Shown one piece after another: positions 35,231-35,326 of a DNA stretch of 35,326 nt (within the stretch, counting starts at the first letter, position 1; each line of letters starts with the position of its first letter). The notes beneath the pieces were generated by a model. That model ran no database searches and was not told where the DNA came from. It saw only the letters and a list, made by a program, of their open reading frames with translations. The DNA is taken from assembly GCA_003021905.1 (NCBI GenBank), contig PXPI01000096.1, forward strand, positions 1 through 35,326, in the 5' to 3' direction. The translations under genes and the position numbers were made by a program. The DNA is from Cyanobacteria bacterium SW_9_44_58. Lineage in GTDB: Bacteria; Cyanobacteriota; Cyanobacteriia; Cyanobacteriales; Rubidibacteraceae.

Positions 35231-35326
35231 TATAGCAATTCTCAGACCAATAAGGTACACTGAGAAGGAAAGACAGTAGATTAAAATAAGCGTGTCCATG
35301 CAACCTTATTCAATTGATTTTCGGAA
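35231..35326 (+). mobile_element. Left edge of an IS630-like insertion sequence (partial)
   Basis: An ATG at 35298 opens a frame reading MQPYSIDFR up to the window end. This closely resembles the start of cyanobacterial IS630-family transposases (M-x-x-Y-S-x-D-L/F-R). Upstream, starting near the TA at 35231, is a stretch with an inverted repeat TTCTCAG (35239-35245) / CTGAGAA (35260-35266) that could belong to the terminal repeat; IS630 elements insert at TA. The exact left end cannot be fixed because the right end is outside the window. Nine residues are little evidence, so confidence is moderate. Confidence 0.55.
35298..35326 (+). CDS. IS630-family transposase, N-terminal fragment cut by window end
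   Basis: Only nine codons are visible, MQPYSIDFR. The family's first helix begins this way, ahead of a helix-turn-helix domain and a DDE catalytic core that would lie outside the window. GAGAAGGAAAG upstream offers purine-rich sequence but sits too far to be a ribosome site. The rest of the gene is needed to judge whether it is intact. Confidence 0.5.

Noticed and set aside
1-35326. CRISPR array, prophage genes, rRNA genes or a replication origin
   Set aside because: I looked for regularly spaced direct repeats, phage structural genes, rRNA and DnaA-box clusters and saw none.

Overview
The window looks like a piece of a cyanobacterial chromosome. It carries psaD (photosystem I), a Ftn2/ARC6-type division gene, a cyanobacterial-type RNA polymerase omega gene, a CBS-CP12 fusion gene and an apocarotenoid oxygenase closely resembling the Synechocystis enzyme. 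About twenty copies of the cyanobacterial HIP1 octamer GCGATCGC are also present. I cannot name the species from sequence alone; a unicellular coccoid lineage is only a guess.

Layout. 0-1.2 kb: rpoZ, a DUF1818 gene and tRNA-Pro(GGG) with its own promoter and terminator. 1.2-5.2 kb: an apocarotenoid 15,15'-oxygenase gene divergent from an MFS transporter, then pdhA on the minus strand. 5.4-11.5 kb: plus-strand housekeeping block with ftn2 (zipN), a malic enzyme with an ACT domain, a membrane protein of unknown function and a DUF218/YdcF protein. 11.6-21.6 kb: a surface polysaccharide locus. Its minus-strand operon reads wzm-like permease, wzt-like ATPase, sulfotransferase, GT2+GT4 fusion, tandem glycosyltransferase; a divergent pair of glycosyltransferases reads the other way. 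21.7-24.6 kb: a secreted PPC-domain protein, surE, a class A beta-lactamase-like serine hydrolase and psaD. 24.6-27.2 kb: an acyl-CoA dehydrogenase-like flavoprotein, a pfkB-type sugar kinase gene with its middle deleted, and a GT4 glycosyltransferase. 27.4-30.9 kb: minus-strand cluster CBS-CP12, deoC, recO and an MFS transporter, tightly packed. 31.0-33.2 kb: an RsbW-like anti-sigma kinase, a likely non-coding RNA and an RlmD-type rRNA methyltransferase. 33.4 kb to the end: a DUF262-DUF1524 protein of the GmrSD restriction type, AT-rich, followed by the left edge of an IS630-like insertion sequence cut by the window end.

How the parts fit. The polysaccharide locus is the most coherent unit. 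An ABC-2 exporter with a substrate-binding Wzt tail, several glycosyltransferases and a sulfotransferase together suggest synthesis and export of a sulfated surface glycan. Three consecutive proteins of the operon share a small coiled-coil plus SSKFWK-type tail or head, which may tether them to a common site. The CBS-CP12 protein probably links adenylate and redox state to carbon fixation.

The least explained element is a roughly 273-nt minus-strand RNA candidate at 31515-31787. It has a good promoter, ends that pair with each other, an internal branched fold and a terminal U-tract.
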